DNA from: Sphingobium sp.
GTDB taxonomy: Bacteria > Pseudomonadota > Alphaproteobacteria > Sphingomonadales > Sphingomonadaceae
Length of the DNA stretch: 64,000 bases
NCBI GenBank assembly: GCA_022652485.1
Contig: JALCRK010000014.1
Location: forward strand, 1 to 64,000
Reading direction: 5' to 3'
A program made the translations under genes and the position numbers. The notes beneath the pieces are model-generated. The model searched no databases and was not told where the DNA came from. It saw only the letters and a program-made list of their open reading frames with translations. Shown piece after piece: positions 27,678-36,743 of the stretch (position 1 is its first letter; the number at the start of each line of letters is the position of its first letter).

Positions 27678-29230
27678 GCGAACAGGCCGTGCACATACCA
27701 GCGCGGCGTGCTCGTCTCGCGCTCGTAAAGCCCGTGGCGGCACAACCAGAACCGGCGGCCTTCTTCATCCTCGACCCGGAAATAATCGCGGCTGAAGCCC
27801 GGTTTTTCATATCCGCTAGGCCGCTGCCACCATTCGGGCGCGATCCGTTCCGGTCCCTCGTAGAGCCGCACCAGATGTTGCTCCCCGCGCCAGCGGAAAC
27901 GGCGCGGGGGGCCGTCGGGGATGGCAGCCAGCACCTCGACGGGCTGCGGCGGATCCAGCAGGAAAAGCGGGCGCAGCGGCGGTTCGCCTGCTTCGCCCGC
28001 AGGCCGGAGGCGGACTGCATGAGTATCTTGTGCTCTCGCGAGATAGGCGGTGCGTTCGGGCAGATGGCTGTTGCCCGCCGCAAAGCGCAGCACCGCCGCC
28101 GGGCCATAGCGCACCGCCAGCCGATCCAGCAGCGGCCCGATATCGCGGCTCTTTTCCGGCTCCGCGACGAGGCTGCATTGCACTGTTTCCTGCCTCTCCG
28201 CACGGGTGACGCAGAGGGCAATGCTGTCATAACCGAAGCCGGGATCAAGCGGGTCGGCGAGGCTGTCGATACGCTCGGTAAAGAGACGCATCAGCAGCGC
28301 GGGGTCGCGCGTGGGGGCGCCCGTCTCGATGGCGAGGTCTGCCACATGCCCGTCGCTGCGATACAGCCGCACACTGAAGGCGCGTCCGCCCTTGCCCACG
28401 CGCGCCATCTGTTCTCCCGTCCGAATGACAAGCCATTCGATTGCGTCGAGCACGTCCTCGTGCCGCCCGACCGGTTCTGCAAAGCGCAACTCGGCCGCTA
28501 TCGCTTCCTGTGGTGGATGCGGGACGATATGCGCGTCCTCGCGTCCCGTCAGTCGGTCGATCCGGCGTACCAGTGCCGCTCCGAACCGCGCGGCGAGCGC
28601 GGCGGCTGGCAGGTCGGCCAACTCTCCGATGGTGCGGAAGCTCGCACGGCGCAGCGCGGTATGGACATCTTCCTCCACTTCCAGCGCAGCGAGCGGCAGA
28701 GCGCGCACATCCGTGTGGCCCGGATCATGGCGGGCAAGCGCGCGCGCCGCGTCAGGCGTGTCGGCAAGAGCGGTGGCGAGGCGGTGGCCACGCCGCCGGA
28801 AATCGGCGACGATCCGTTCCAGCATGGCCCGCTCCCCGCCATGCAGATGCGCGCAGCCGGTGATATCGAGCATGATCCCGCCGGGGGGGTCTGGCATCAC
28901 GCTGGGTGTGTAGGCGATGCAATGCCGGGCCATCTGTTCCAGCAAAGCCGTGTCTGCCTGCGGAGCATGAGGGAGGCTGACCAGGCCGGGCACCAGCCCG
29001 CGCGCATCAGCGAGCGCCATATCCGGCACAAGGCCTGCCTGCACGGCCCGTGGCGAGAGCGCGGCAAGGCGCATGGCCCCGCGCCGGCTTTCGACAAAGG
29101 CGAAGACAAGGCCAGGCCGCGCGTGTCCGCCGCGTATCGCCCGCTCCGCCGACAGCCACGGCAGATGCAGGGCGAGGTAGCGGCGTGGCGCGTGCGGCGC
29201 TGTCTCGCGTCCGGAACGAAGCGCTGTCAC
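27674..29230 (-). CDS. imuB: Y-family polymerase homologue ImuB (518 aa)
   Basis: Catalytically inactive Y-family polymerase that links DnaE2 to the beta clamp. The N-terminal segment RYLALHLPWLSAERA takes the place of the acidic active-site motif of true Y-polymerases; the little-finger region and a long C-terminal extension (FSRDYFRVEDEEGRRFWL and WYVHGLFA at the end) are typical of ImuB. The GTG at 29230 has GGAG 7 nt upstream and is taken as the start, though the frame is open to 29530. Overlaps imuA by 224 bp at one end and dnaE2 by 4 bp at the other. Confidence 0.92.
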   Translation of the reverse strand: MTALRSGRETAPHAPRRYLALHLPWLSAERAIRGGHARPGLVFAFVESRRGAMRLAALSPRAVQAGLVPDMALADARGLVPGLVSLPHAPQADTALLEQMARHCIAYTPSVMPDPPGGIMLDITGCAHLHGGERAMLERIVADFRRRGHRLATALADTPDAARALARHDPGHTDVRALPLAALEVEEDVHTALRRASFRTIGELADLPAAALAARFGAALVRRIDRLTGREDAHIVPHPPQEAIAAELRFAEPVGRHEDVLDAIEWLVIRTGEQMARVGKGGRAFSVRLYRSDGHVADLAIETGAPTRDPALLMRLFTERIDSLADPLDPGFGYDSIALCVTRAERQETVQCSLVAEPEKSRDIGPLLDRLAVRYGPAAVLRFAAGNSHLPERTAYLARAQDTHAVRLRPAGEAGEPPLRPLFLLDPPQPVEVLAAIPDGPPRRFRWRGEQHLVRLYEGPERIAPEWWQRPSGYEKPGFSRDYFRVEDEEGRRFWLCRHGLYERETSTPRWYVHGLFA

Positions 29231-29858
29231 GATCCCACTCCAGTATGAGATGAAGGCCATCGCGCCCGCCGCGCTGGCGCAACAGATCGAGCACGAAGGC
29301 AGGAGCGCCGGGCGCATGTGCCTCCAGCGCGCGCGATGGAGCGGCGGCGACCTGCCAGCGGGTATGGGCGGCGCTGGGGCAGGGCTTCGCCTCTCCCCGT
29401 GCCAGCAGCACCATCGTGTCCTGCTCGGCGGCGGCAAGCGCGAACCGCCGGGTAGCCGTAAGATCGAGAAGGGCCGACTTGCCGGGAAGTTCCACCACCA
29501 CTGCCGACACCGCGGCATCCCGCGCGGCATCGAAGGCCGCGCGAAGAACCGCCTTTGCGTCCGGCAGGGCCAGCAAAGTCACCATGCTCGTATCGATACC
29601 GAGCTCAGCCAGGCCGGGGCCATAGGGATGCCCGCCTTGCCTGGCTGCCTTGACTTCGCGGACCCAGATCAGCGCGCGGCCGTGCTGCCGCTGGCGCATG
29701 GCCGCCAATAGGAGTGTAAATCCCTGCAGGGCGGCTCCATCCTTTGCATGGGCCGGATAAAATTCGTGCAGACCCTGCGCGACCAGACCGCCTTCCAGCC
29801 ATATATCGGCCTCGGCAATATCAAAGGCCAGGCGCGCGGCGGCGCCCTTGGCAGGCAT
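29007..29858 (-). CDS. imuA: SOS mutagenesis protein ImuA, RecA-like (283 aa as read)
   Basis: RecA/SulA-like partner of ImuB and DnaE2. Family features: LVAQGLHEFYPAHAKDG, LIWVREVKAARQGG, and a conserved end around HLILEWDRDSASFR at about residue 210. From there the frame runs on without a stop for about 75 codons of Arg/Pro/Ala-rich sequence that lies entirely inside imuB and looks like out-of-frame translation, so the real function probably lies in the first 210-220 residues. ATG 29858 has GGAGG 5 nt ahead. First gene of the imuA-imuB-dnaE2 operon, with a LexA box 57 bp upstream. Confidence 0.88.
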   Translation of the reverse strand: MPAKGAAARLAFDIAEADIWLEGGLVAQGLHEFYPAHAKDGAALQGFTLLLAAMRQRQHGRALIWVREVKAARQGGHPYGPGLAELGIDTSMVTLLALPDAKAVLRAAFDAARDAAVSAVVVELPGKSALLDLTATRRFALAAAEQDTMVLLARGEAKPCPSAAHTRWQVAAAPSRALEAHAPGAPAFVLDLLRQRGGRDGLHLILEWDRDSASFRTRDSAARATPLPRPASAVAVGGAGDTRRTRAAWPCLRLCRKPARGHAPCRALATGRAGRPCAGYGAR

Positions 29859-29914
29859 AAAGCCCTCCGGACAGGGTTGGCTTGGCCGGGAGTAGGGCGA
29901 ATCAAGGACCATAT

Positions 29915-29929
29915 GTTCTTGTTATGTTC
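29915..29929. promoter_or_regulatory. LexA (SOS) box of imuA-imuB-dnaE2
   Basis: GTTC (29915-29918), seven bases, GTTC (29926-29929): the direct-repeat GTTC-N7-GTTC that alphaproteobacterial LexA binds. It lies 57 bp upstream of the imuA start, in the position expected for a repressor of that operon. Confidence 0.88.
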
Positions 29930-29994
29930 TTATTCTCTCCGAGTCCAGAGATGGGAAGCTGCGGGGTATCCGGCAGGCCTGATCGGTCGTTTAT

Positions 29995-31329
29995 TCAGCC
30001 AGGGTCGCCAGCGCCCGCATTATTGGCGCGCAGCAGCCGGAAGGCGGCATATGCCAGCACAGCCACGCCCGCCAGCAATGCCACCCAGAGCGCCACGACG
30101 CGGGGAGACGTGCGGGACATGGTTGCATCGTCACGCGCCATGATCGTGACTCCGGTCTGCGCGCCGATAATTCTGGCGGTGGCGAAAGGGCCGGTCTGGC
30201 TGGTGAGGTCCGATAGCGCGAAGGTGGAAGGCTTCGCCGCAGCATTGCCGACCAGCAGCCGGTATGGACCGTTGCCATTGAAGGCGACCGCAAGAGCCAC
30301 CGGCGCATATTCAAAGGTGACGGAGGGCACTTGAGAAAATCCCCCGCTGCGGGGGTCGGCCTGCAGTTTCAGGAAGCGCGCCGGTCCTTCATGGAGATCG
30401 AGTGTCGCGCCCGCCCCGCCCTGTTTGAGGCTGGCGATTGCGAGCGGCGTCCACGGCGCCTCCGCAGCATCGCGTCCGAGCAGGCGCACCGGAACGACGC
30501 CATCCCTGCCGGTCATCGCGACACGCAGGGCGAGGGGCATCGATCCGGGCGGGAGGCTGAACGCCACTGTGTGCGAATCCGCCAGCGCCAGCCCTGCGGC
30601 GGGGATCATGACGCGCGGAGGCGGCGGGGTGGTGCTGGTAACAAGCGTGGCGCCCGTCACATTCAGTGGAGGGCCGCCCTGCCATGCGGCGCGCAGATAC
30701 CGGCCCCGCAATTCAACCGGCGGCAGCGCGATCCGGTTGCCTCCCAAAACATCCGGGCCTTCGCCGGGGCGGAACAGCACGCGCTCGACCAGTGGTTCCC
30801 AGCCTTTGAGATCGCCCCCTGCCGCGAGATATATCGTTACCGGCCGCTGTTTCGGCAAGTCGGTTTCCAGGGCGAGGCTGATCGCCGTGCCCTTGATGGC
30901 CCGGGTGTCGAACAGCACGCTCCGTTCGGGATCGCGTGCCTCTTCGCCTTCGGCATGGACGCTGACGGAGCCGCCCTTCTGCTCGACGCGAACGGATATC
31001 GGCGCGTGGCCCTCCACGGCCTTGCCGCCGAACGGAATGGCATTGAGGTGGATCCACTCCTGTTGTGCCGCGCCGGGTTCGATGAAGGCGATCGACAAGG
31101 TCCGGCCCTGCGCGTCGAGGATACGGATATCGCCCTTGTCCGCCCGCTGTATCGCGACGAGCGCTACCGCCGGGAGATCAAGCCGCGATACCTGCGCGCC
31201 GCTCGCCTCGACCTTCAGTGAGAGCGCGAAATCCTGCGGCTGGGGATCGGCGGCTTCGTCCTTCTGGCCGCATCCTGCCACGAGCAGGAACAGCGCCAGC
31301 ACGGCGGGCCGAGGGTGGCGGCGCCTCAT
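29995..31329 (-). CDS. DUF3999 family lipoprotein (444 aa)
   Basis: Envelope protein of unknown function. The N-terminus is a lipoprotein signal (LALFLLVAGCGQ, with Cys as the first mature residue) and the far C-terminus has one membrane helix (ALWVALLAGVAVLAYAAF) with a short basic tail; the middle is a beta-rich periplasmic domain (DUF3999). The ATG 31329 overlaps the DUF2339 stop as ATGA, and DUF2339-DUF3999 pairs recur across proteobacteria, so the two proteins surely act together. The frame is open to 31569 but that part is inside DUF2339. Confidence 0.85.
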   Translation of the reverse strand: MRRRHPRPAVLALFLLVAGCGQKDEAADPQPQDFALSLKVEASGAQVSRLDLPAVALVAIQRADKGDIRILDAQGRTLSIAFIEPGAAQQEWIHLNAIPFGGKAVEGHAPISVRVEQKGGSVSVHAEGEEARDPERSVLFDTRAIKGTAISLALETDLPKQRPVTIYLAAGGDLKGWEPLVERVLFRPGEGPDVLGGNRIALPPVELRGRYLRAAWQGGPPLNVTGATLVTSTTPPPPRVMIPAAGLALADSHTVAFSLPPGSMPLALRVAMTGRDGVVPVRLLGRDAAEAPWTPLAIASLKQGGAGATLDLHEGPARFLKLQADPRSGGFSQVPSVTFEYAPVALAVAFNGNGPYRLLVGNAAAKPSTFALSDLTSQTGPFATARIIGAQTGVTIMARDDATMSRTSPRVVALWVALLAGVAVLAYAAFRLLRANNAGAGDPG

Positions 31330-34152
31330 GCCTTTCCCTCCGCCGGTTCTGCCGTGCGTGGCGGTATCGGCACGAAATAGCCGATGAGCAGCATCAATAT
31401 GCCCACCGCGATGAACGCGACGATGCGCGCCAGTCCTTCGATCCGCGACATATCGAGCAGGGCCAGCTTCCCCACGACCACGGCCAGCAAGACCGCGCCC
31501 GCCAGCCACGGCAGCCGCTCGGAACGGCTGCGGGCGAAAAACATCAGCGCCATCGCGATCAGCGTCCACAGGATCGAATAGCCCGATTGCACGATCGGAC
31601 TGCTGCCTAGTGCCTGTGTATCCCAGGCGATGCCGAGGACATGATGCGCGGTGCGCAGCCAGATCGTGTTGACGAGAAGGAAGGCCAGCACGGCCAAAGC
31701 ACCAAGGCCAGCGCGCCCGGCCAACGCCTGCGCGGCTGGTTCCTCAAGCCGGGCCGTCTGCAATAGCTGCCGCCAGAGCGCCAATGCCCCGAGAGCCAGA
31801 AGGGTCGAGAGATCGACCGGATTGAGCACCGGCAGATAAGGGAGAGGATCGGTCACGCCCTCCGCGACAAGGCAGGTCGTGAGCGCACCCGCATAGACCA
31901 GCGCCGCCAGCACCAGCGCGCCATGCCACCAATAGGCGCGGGCATAGGGATGCAGCGGCCACGCATGTCCGGCGGCATCGCCTGCGCGGGTCGCCCTGCC
32001 CGCCCAGCGAACCAGCAGGATCAGCATCGCTGTCGCGCTGACGAGGAAGGCGACACCCGCCCAGGAGGTGTCCCAAAGCTCTCCGTTTTCTATGCCCAGC
32101 CAGATCCAGTCCGCGACGATGGCGGTGCCAAGCAACACCCCGCCGATATGCAGGGCATGGGTCCAGCGGGAAACCGGCTGACGGCGAAGCAGCCAGACAT
32201 GCAGCGCCAACGCGCCGCTCCAGCACAGCAGATCGGGCAGGTAGAGCATGTGACGCCCGCCGACGACCGAGATGAGAAGGCAAAGCGCGAGGAACGGCAG
32301 GCCCACCCGCCCCGGCCAGCGCGCCACGGCCCAGTCCCTGCGCGCGCCGAACCAGTCCGCCAACGCCATCAGGCCGAGGACGGACAGCAGGACCGCGTAG
32401 TTTTGCATATAAGGGGCGAGCACCGGCATCGGCAGATCGTCGAGCTTAGCCACGGGTGCCGACCGGCCCGCCTCCAGCGCGAAGGCGATGCAGGCAAAGG
32501 CGAACCCGCCGAGGAACCATATCTCCCGCAGCCCCCGTTCGGCGTGGGCATAGCCCTTGGCCCACATCGAGCCGCTATGCTCCAGGGTGTTTCGCATTGT
32601 CCACGCCGTAAACAGCAGCGGCCCCGCCACCAGCATTGGCTGCAGAAAGCCGCCATTGGCAAACGGGATCGCGGAAACCACCGGGTGGATCGCCGTCAGC
32701 GTCAGCAATGCGGCGATGGCTTGCAAGGCAAGGCCGAAGAAACGTGGTAGCCAGCGTGCCTGCCTCGCCCCGACCCAGAAGGCTCCGGCTCCCTCGAGAG
32801 CCCAGACGCATGACGTCCACCGCATATCCAGCGCCAGAGGTACGGCGAGCGTGATGAAGCCGATGCCGATGGCGAGCAGGCACTCGTTGAGCAGCCGCAT
32901 CTCCGGCCCCCGCCGCATGGTCGCCGCCGCGATGCCGATATAGACCGCGCCGAAACCGAGCGCGGACCACGCCGATGCAAAAGCCTGATCCTGCACCAGC
33001 GCGATCTGAAGCCCGAACCCGGCGAGCGCCGTACCGAACAGCAGCGTCGAATCCGCATAGTTGCCGAGCTTGCCCGGTGTATTGTGGGCATAAAGGACCG
33101 CAGTGGCGAGATAGATCGCCATCGAGACGATCAGGAAGCCCTGACACAGTAGATAATGCTTTATTTCATAGGCCGCAAAGCCCCAGGCGGACGCCAGCGC
33201 AAAGGTTGCGAAAAAGCCGAGCAGGTTGAGCGGACGCCAGCTCTTCTTCCACGCGATGCCGAAGATCGCCAGATTGAGGATCGTCATGTAGGTGAAGAGG
33301 CCCAGCGGCGTCTCGCTCTTGCCGCCGAGCAACACGGGGACGGCAAAGCCGCCGAGAAAGGCGATGAACGCCATCACCAGCGAATCCTGCATCACCGCAA
33401 GGGCGCAGCCTAGCGCCGCGAAGAGGATCATCAGCGCAAAGGCGGCATAGGGAGGCAAGAGGCCATAGCCCCGGGCTGCCGCGAAAACGACGAGATAGAG
33501 CACGGCGACCCCCGCGCCTTGCAGCGACAGGGCGAAGGTCGGGCGCTCAATCCTTTTGCTCAGGCCCACGGCCAACAGCGCGACGCCGACCGCCGCGACC
33601 AGCGTGAGCCGCACCTCGATCGGGAATATTCCGGCCATCGCGGCGAAGCGCACCAGGAAAACGAGACCAAGGAACAGGATGACGATGCCGACGCGGACGA
33701 TCGTGTTGCCGCCCAGAAACCAGTCCCGTGCCTTGGCGAAAAGCAGCTCGATCTGGCTGGGAGGCGCAGGTTCATGAACAACGGGATCGGGCGCGCGCGC
33801 GCGCTGCAGAGGCGACGACGCGCGCCGGAGCGGGCGACTCGTCCGTGGTCGGGGGTGGATCGGCGGGTGGAGTGGCGATGACTCGCGCCGTCGCTGCGCG
33901 TGGCCTGACCGGCGGAACAGACGGCGCCGGCATGGGGACGGGCGGCGTCGGCATTTCGGCAGAGGGAGCCGGCAGATCGCCCAAGAGCGCCGATTGGACC
34001 GCCTCCGCGATTTCCCGGCGGAGGATCGTGCGCAGCCAGGCTCCCATGCCGCCGCCAATCGCGCCGCCCAGGAAGAAGCCGAATTCGGAGAACTCTCCGA
34101 CCATGAAGCCCAGGAGCGCGCCGACCGCGGCTCCCCAAAGCGCTATGCCCAT
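31326..34152 (-). CDS. DUF2339 membrane protein, frameshifted at a GC dinucleotide tract
   Basis: Very hydrophobic protein with more than twenty membrane segments (DUF2339), function unknown, possibly in envelope stability. Two frames are needed to read it. The true N-terminus starts at ATG 34152 (GGAGG 8 nt ahead) with MGIALWGAAVGALLGFMVGE and a Pro-rich linker, and stops at 33772. The rest (from PDPVVHEPAPPSQIELLF on) is in another frame that has no sensible start. The switch falls on the (GC)7 tract at 33791-33804; one more GC unit would fuse them into a 942-aa protein of family-like layout. Either a real slippage mutation, a phase-variable tract, or a sequencing error. Confidence 0.85.
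33791..33804. repeat. (GC)7 dinucleotide tract at the DUF2339 frame switch
   Basis: Seven uninterrupted GC units lie in the linker between the N-terminal segment and the membrane domain. Addition of one unit, or removal of two, restores a single frame. Such tracts are prone to replication slippage. Confidence 0.8.
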
Positions 34153-34233
34153 CTGCCAGCCCTCCCCCTCGACAGGTGAAGACTGGCAGATTTCGCGAAA
34201 ATTGAAAGCGGGCTTTCGCGCTGGTCCTTTCTC

Positions 34234-35220
34234 TTAAGCGCCTTCTGGTGCTGTCGCACCCTTGCCGGTTTTCCACAGCGACCAGACGATACCCGTGGCG
34301 AGGATCGCGAAGGTGATCGAAAGCGAGGCCGCAGGAGGGATCTTGGCGAGACCCAGCGCATCGGCGACAAAGATCTTGGAGCCGATGAACACCAGCAGGA
34401 TCGCCAGCGCATATTTGAGGTAATGGAAACGGTCCACCATCGCGGCGAGCGCAAAATACAGCGCGCGCAATCCGAGAATGGCGAAGATGTTCGAGGTATA
34501 GACGATGAACGGATCGGTCGTGATCGCGAAGATGGCGGGCACGCTGTCGACGGCAAAGACGACGTCGACGATTTCGACCATCAGGAGCGCCAGGATCAGC
34601 GGAGTCATATACCACGCGGCCTTGCCGGTTGCCGGATCGGTCTGCCTGACAAAGAAGCGTTCGCCATGAAGCTGGTCCGTCACACGGAAACGTCTGCGCA
34701 CGAATTTCAGGACCGGATTGGCGCTGACATCATATTCCTTGTCTGCGAACAGCCACATCTTGATGCCGGTGAAGATCAAAAAGGCGGCGAAGACATAAAG
34801 CACCCAGCCGAACTGCTCGACCAGCGCGGCGCCCAGGCCGATCATGATCGCACGCAGGACGATGACGCCCAATATGCCCCAGAACAGCACCCGGTGCTGA
34901 TAGAGGCGCGGCACCGCGAAATAGGTGAAGATCATGGCAATGACGAAGACATTGTCCATCGCCAGGCTCTTCTCGACCACAAACCCGGTCAGATAGTTCA
35001 TGCCCGCGCTGGCGCCCATGTACCACCAGATCCAGCCGCCAAAGGCGAGGCCCAGCAGGATATAGACGGCGGACGTGACGAGGCTCTCCGCGACGCCGAT
35101 CTCCTTCGACTTGCGGTGGACGACACCCAGATCAATCACCAGAAGGATGGCGACGATGGCGAGGAAGCTCAGCCACAGCCAGAGCGGCTTGCCGAGCCAG
35201 TCAAGAAACAGGAAATCCAT
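34234..35220 (-). CDS. TerC family membrane protein (328 aa)
   Basis: Inner-membrane protein of the TerC/Alx family, linked to metal (often manganese or calcium) export and tellurite resistance. Eight or so membrane helices with the conserved acidic pair sites in LVIDLGVVHR, KSLAMDNVFVI and VDVVFAVDSVPAIFA, the last being the family hallmark. AGAGGA lies just upstream of the ATG. Alx of E. coli is controlled by a yybP-ykoY riboswitch; I do not see that motif in the 130 bp upstream here. Confidence 0.92.
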   Translation of the reverse strand: MDFLFLDWLGKPLWLWLSFLAIVAILLVIDLGVVHRKSKEIGVAESLVTSAVYILLGLAFGGWIWWYMGASAGMNYLTGFVVEKSLAMDNVFVIAMIFTYFAVPRLYQHRVLFWGILGVIVLRAIMIGLGAALVEQFGWVLYVFAAFLIFTGIKMWLFADKEYDVSANPVLKFVRRRFRVTDQLHGERFFVRQTDPATGKAAWYMTPLILALLMVEIVDVVFAVDSVPAIFAITTDPFIVYTSNIFAILGLRALYFALAAMVDRFHYLKYALAILLVFIGSKIFVADALGLAKIPPAASLSITFAILATGIVWSLWKTGKGATAPEGA

Positions 35221-35316
35221 ATACTATCCTCTTGCGGTCACACCCAGGTGCCGCGTTTGTCCCTCCGACATCGCAGATCCAGTCTGCCAGCGGGGCCCGG
35301 CGGGATAGGGAATGAG

Positions 35317-35342
35317 GCAGCCGCCACGGTTGCGGCGGCTGC
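35317..35342 (-). terminator. GC hairpin after the zinc-ribbon gene
   Basis: GCAGCCGCC (35317-35325) and GGCGGCTGC (35334-35342) form a perfect 9-bp stem with an 8-nt loop, 8 bp downstream of the zinc-ribbon stop and 97 bp before terC. There is no T-run, so it is a weak intrinsic terminator at best. Confidence 0.4.
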
Positions 35343-35350
35343 GGCTCGTC

Positions 35351-35611
35351 TCAGTCGAACAGCTCCTCGAGGAAGCTCTTCCGCCGCTTGTGATAGGGCG
35401 GTGGATAGCTGCCCTGATATCCGTGCGTCGGCCAGGGCTGTGCCGTGGGCTGTGGCGGCGGGGTGGAGGGAGCGGGCGCCACGCTGCGCTCGATAATCTT
35501 GTCGAGTTCGCCGCGATCCAGCCATACGCCCCGGCACGATGGACAATAGTCGATCTCGATGCCGGACCGTTCGGACATGGTGAGGGGCGTTTTGCAGGCG
35601 GGGCACAGCAT
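35351..35611 (-). CDS. zf-TFIIB-type zinc-ribbon protein (86 aa)
   Basis: Small cytoplasmic protein with a CPACKTPL...CPSCRGVWLDRGELDKI zinc ribbon at residues 3-40, then a Pro/Gln-rich linker and a conserved RKSFLEELFD tail. This is the zf-TFIIB family seen in many alphaproteobacteria; function unknown. ATG 35611 has GAGGAG 7 nt ahead and starts 1 nt after the stop of the Bax-inhibitor gene, whose last codons supply that ribosome site, so the two are translationally linked. Confidence 0.85.
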   Translation of the reverse strand: MLCPACKTPLTMSERSGIEIDYCPSCRGVWLDRGELDKIIERSVAPAPSTPPPQPTAQPWPTHGYQGSYPPPYHKRRKSFLEELFD

Positions 35612-35612
35612 A

Positions 35613-36338
35613 TCAATTCTCCTCACGCTGACCGAAGAAGGTCAGCAATAGCTGGAACAGGTTCACGAGGTTGAGATAGAGCGACAGCGCGCTCATGACG
35701 GCGAGCTTCTCGGCCGCTTCCGATCCCGCATAAGCGAGATATTCGGACTTCGCCCGCTGGGTATCGAACGCCGTCAGGCCGGTGAAGACGATGACGCCCA
35801 CAATGCTGAGCACCAGCTGCAACATGCTCGACGCGAGGAAGATGTTTACCAGGCTGGCGATGACGACGCCGACAAGGCCCATCAGCAGGAAGGTCGACCA
35901 TCGGGTGAGATCGCGTCCCGTCGTATAGCCCCAGACGCTCATCGCAAGAAACATCGTTGCGGCGACGAAAAAGGTCGTGGCGATGCTTTGGCCGGTGAAG
36001 ACGAGGAAAATGCTCGCCATCGAGAGGCCCATCACGCCCGCGAAGGCGAGAAAGGCGGCGCGCGCCGAGGCGGTGCTCATCCGGTCGATACGGAACGAGA
36101 AAAACATCACGAACGCGAGCGGAGCGAACATCACCAGCCATTTGAGCGGTGTGTTGAAAAGAGGCCCGTAAAGGGCGGGGCTCGAAGCGATGCCCATCGC
36201 GACTGCGCCCGTGATGATGAGGCCCAGCCCCATGTTGCGGTATATTCCCAACATATGGCGGCGCAGACCCTCGTCATAGCTGACGCCGGAGGCATCCGCC
36301 GCAGGGCTGGCGCGATAATAGGAAGGATAACGGTCCAT
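35613..36338 (-). CDS. Bax inhibitor-1/YccA family membrane protein (241 aa)
   Basis: Seven-helix inner-membrane protein of the BI-1 (TMBIM/YccA/YbhL) family, members of which conduct calcium or protect against membrane stress and bind FtsH. After a short cytoplasmic N-terminus the conserved YRNMGLGLIITGAVA begins; LTAFDTQRAK carries the conserved Asp of the last helices. Length is normal. Middle gene of a three-gene unit with the DUF465 gene (3 bp before) and the zinc-ribbon gene (1 bp after). Confidence 0.92.
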   Translation of the reverse strand: MDRYPSYYRASPAADASGVSYDEGLRRHMLGIYRNMGLGLIITGAVAMGIASSPALYGPLFNTPLKWLVMFAPLAFVMFFSFRIDRMSTASARAAFLAFAGVMGLSMASIFLVFTGQSIATTFFVAATMFLAMSVWGYTTGRDLTRWSTFLLMGLVGVVIASLVNIFLASSMLQLVLSIVGVIVFTGLTAFDTQRAKSEYLAYAGSEAAEKLAVMSALSLYLNLVNLFQLLLTFFGQREEN

Positions 36339-36341
36339 CGT

Positions 36342-36515
36342 TCAGACCCTCATTTCTTTGCGCGCGAGCATCGCCAGCCGATCCTTGATCGCCAGCTTAA
36401 GCTTTTTCAGCCGCATGATCTCGAATGGGTTGGGAAAGCTCTGGCGCTGTTCGGCGCGAAGCGCTTCGTCGATGCGCCGGTGCAGCTCGTGAAGCCGGAA
36501 AGCACGCCATTTCAT
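36342..36515 (-). CDS. DUF465/YdcH-like small protein (57 aa)
   Basis: Small helical protein with the DUF465 pattern: LHELHRRIDEALRAEQ, then PNPFEIMRLKKLKLAIKDRL, which folds as a two-helix coiled coil. Function unknown. ATG 36515 has GAGGAG 8 nt upstream; an earlier in-frame ATG at 36536 lacks a site. It lies 3 bp before the Bax-inhibitor gene on the same strand. Confidence 0.82.
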   Translation of the reverse strand: MKWRAFRLHELHRRIDEALRAEQRQSFPNPFEIMRLKKLKLAIKDRLAMLARKEMRV

Positions 36516-36722
36516 ACCTTGTCTCCTCATGTTCAACCGACGTGATCATCCCCCGAACCGGCGGCGGTCGGCATTCGATTCGCCTGCCCGTCCAGAGGTC
36601 GATGCGGCCCGACATCGCGCGGCACGCTTTTGCGTTGCCTGCCGCGCCAGAGGGGCCCGGTCCGCACAAGCAAATTTAGGGGAATAAGCGGCGAGCGGCC
36701 AATCGAGATCGATTGCTGCAGG

Positions 36723-36741
36723 CGATAGGTTTATCCTATCG
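36723..36741. promoter_or_regulatory. Palindrome with ATAG-N7-CTAT directly behind the OxyR-like gene
   Basis: CGATAGG (36723-36729) and CCTATCG (36735-36741) are perfect 7-bp arms around TTTAT. Inside is ATAG-N7-CTAT, which resembles one half of the OxyR site. It lies 2 bp after the stop of the OxyR-like gene. It may be a transcript-end hairpin (no T-run) or a regulator site. Confidence 0.35.
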
Positions 36742-36743
36742 GT

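Noticed and set aside
27353-29248. 631-codon open frame antisense to dnaE2 and imuB
   Set aside because: Shadow of real genes; no motif.
35221-35350. yybP-ykoY (Mn2+) riboswitch in front of terC
   Set aside because: Expected by analogy with E. coli alx, but the conserved core cannot be found in the leader; only a GC hairpin is present.
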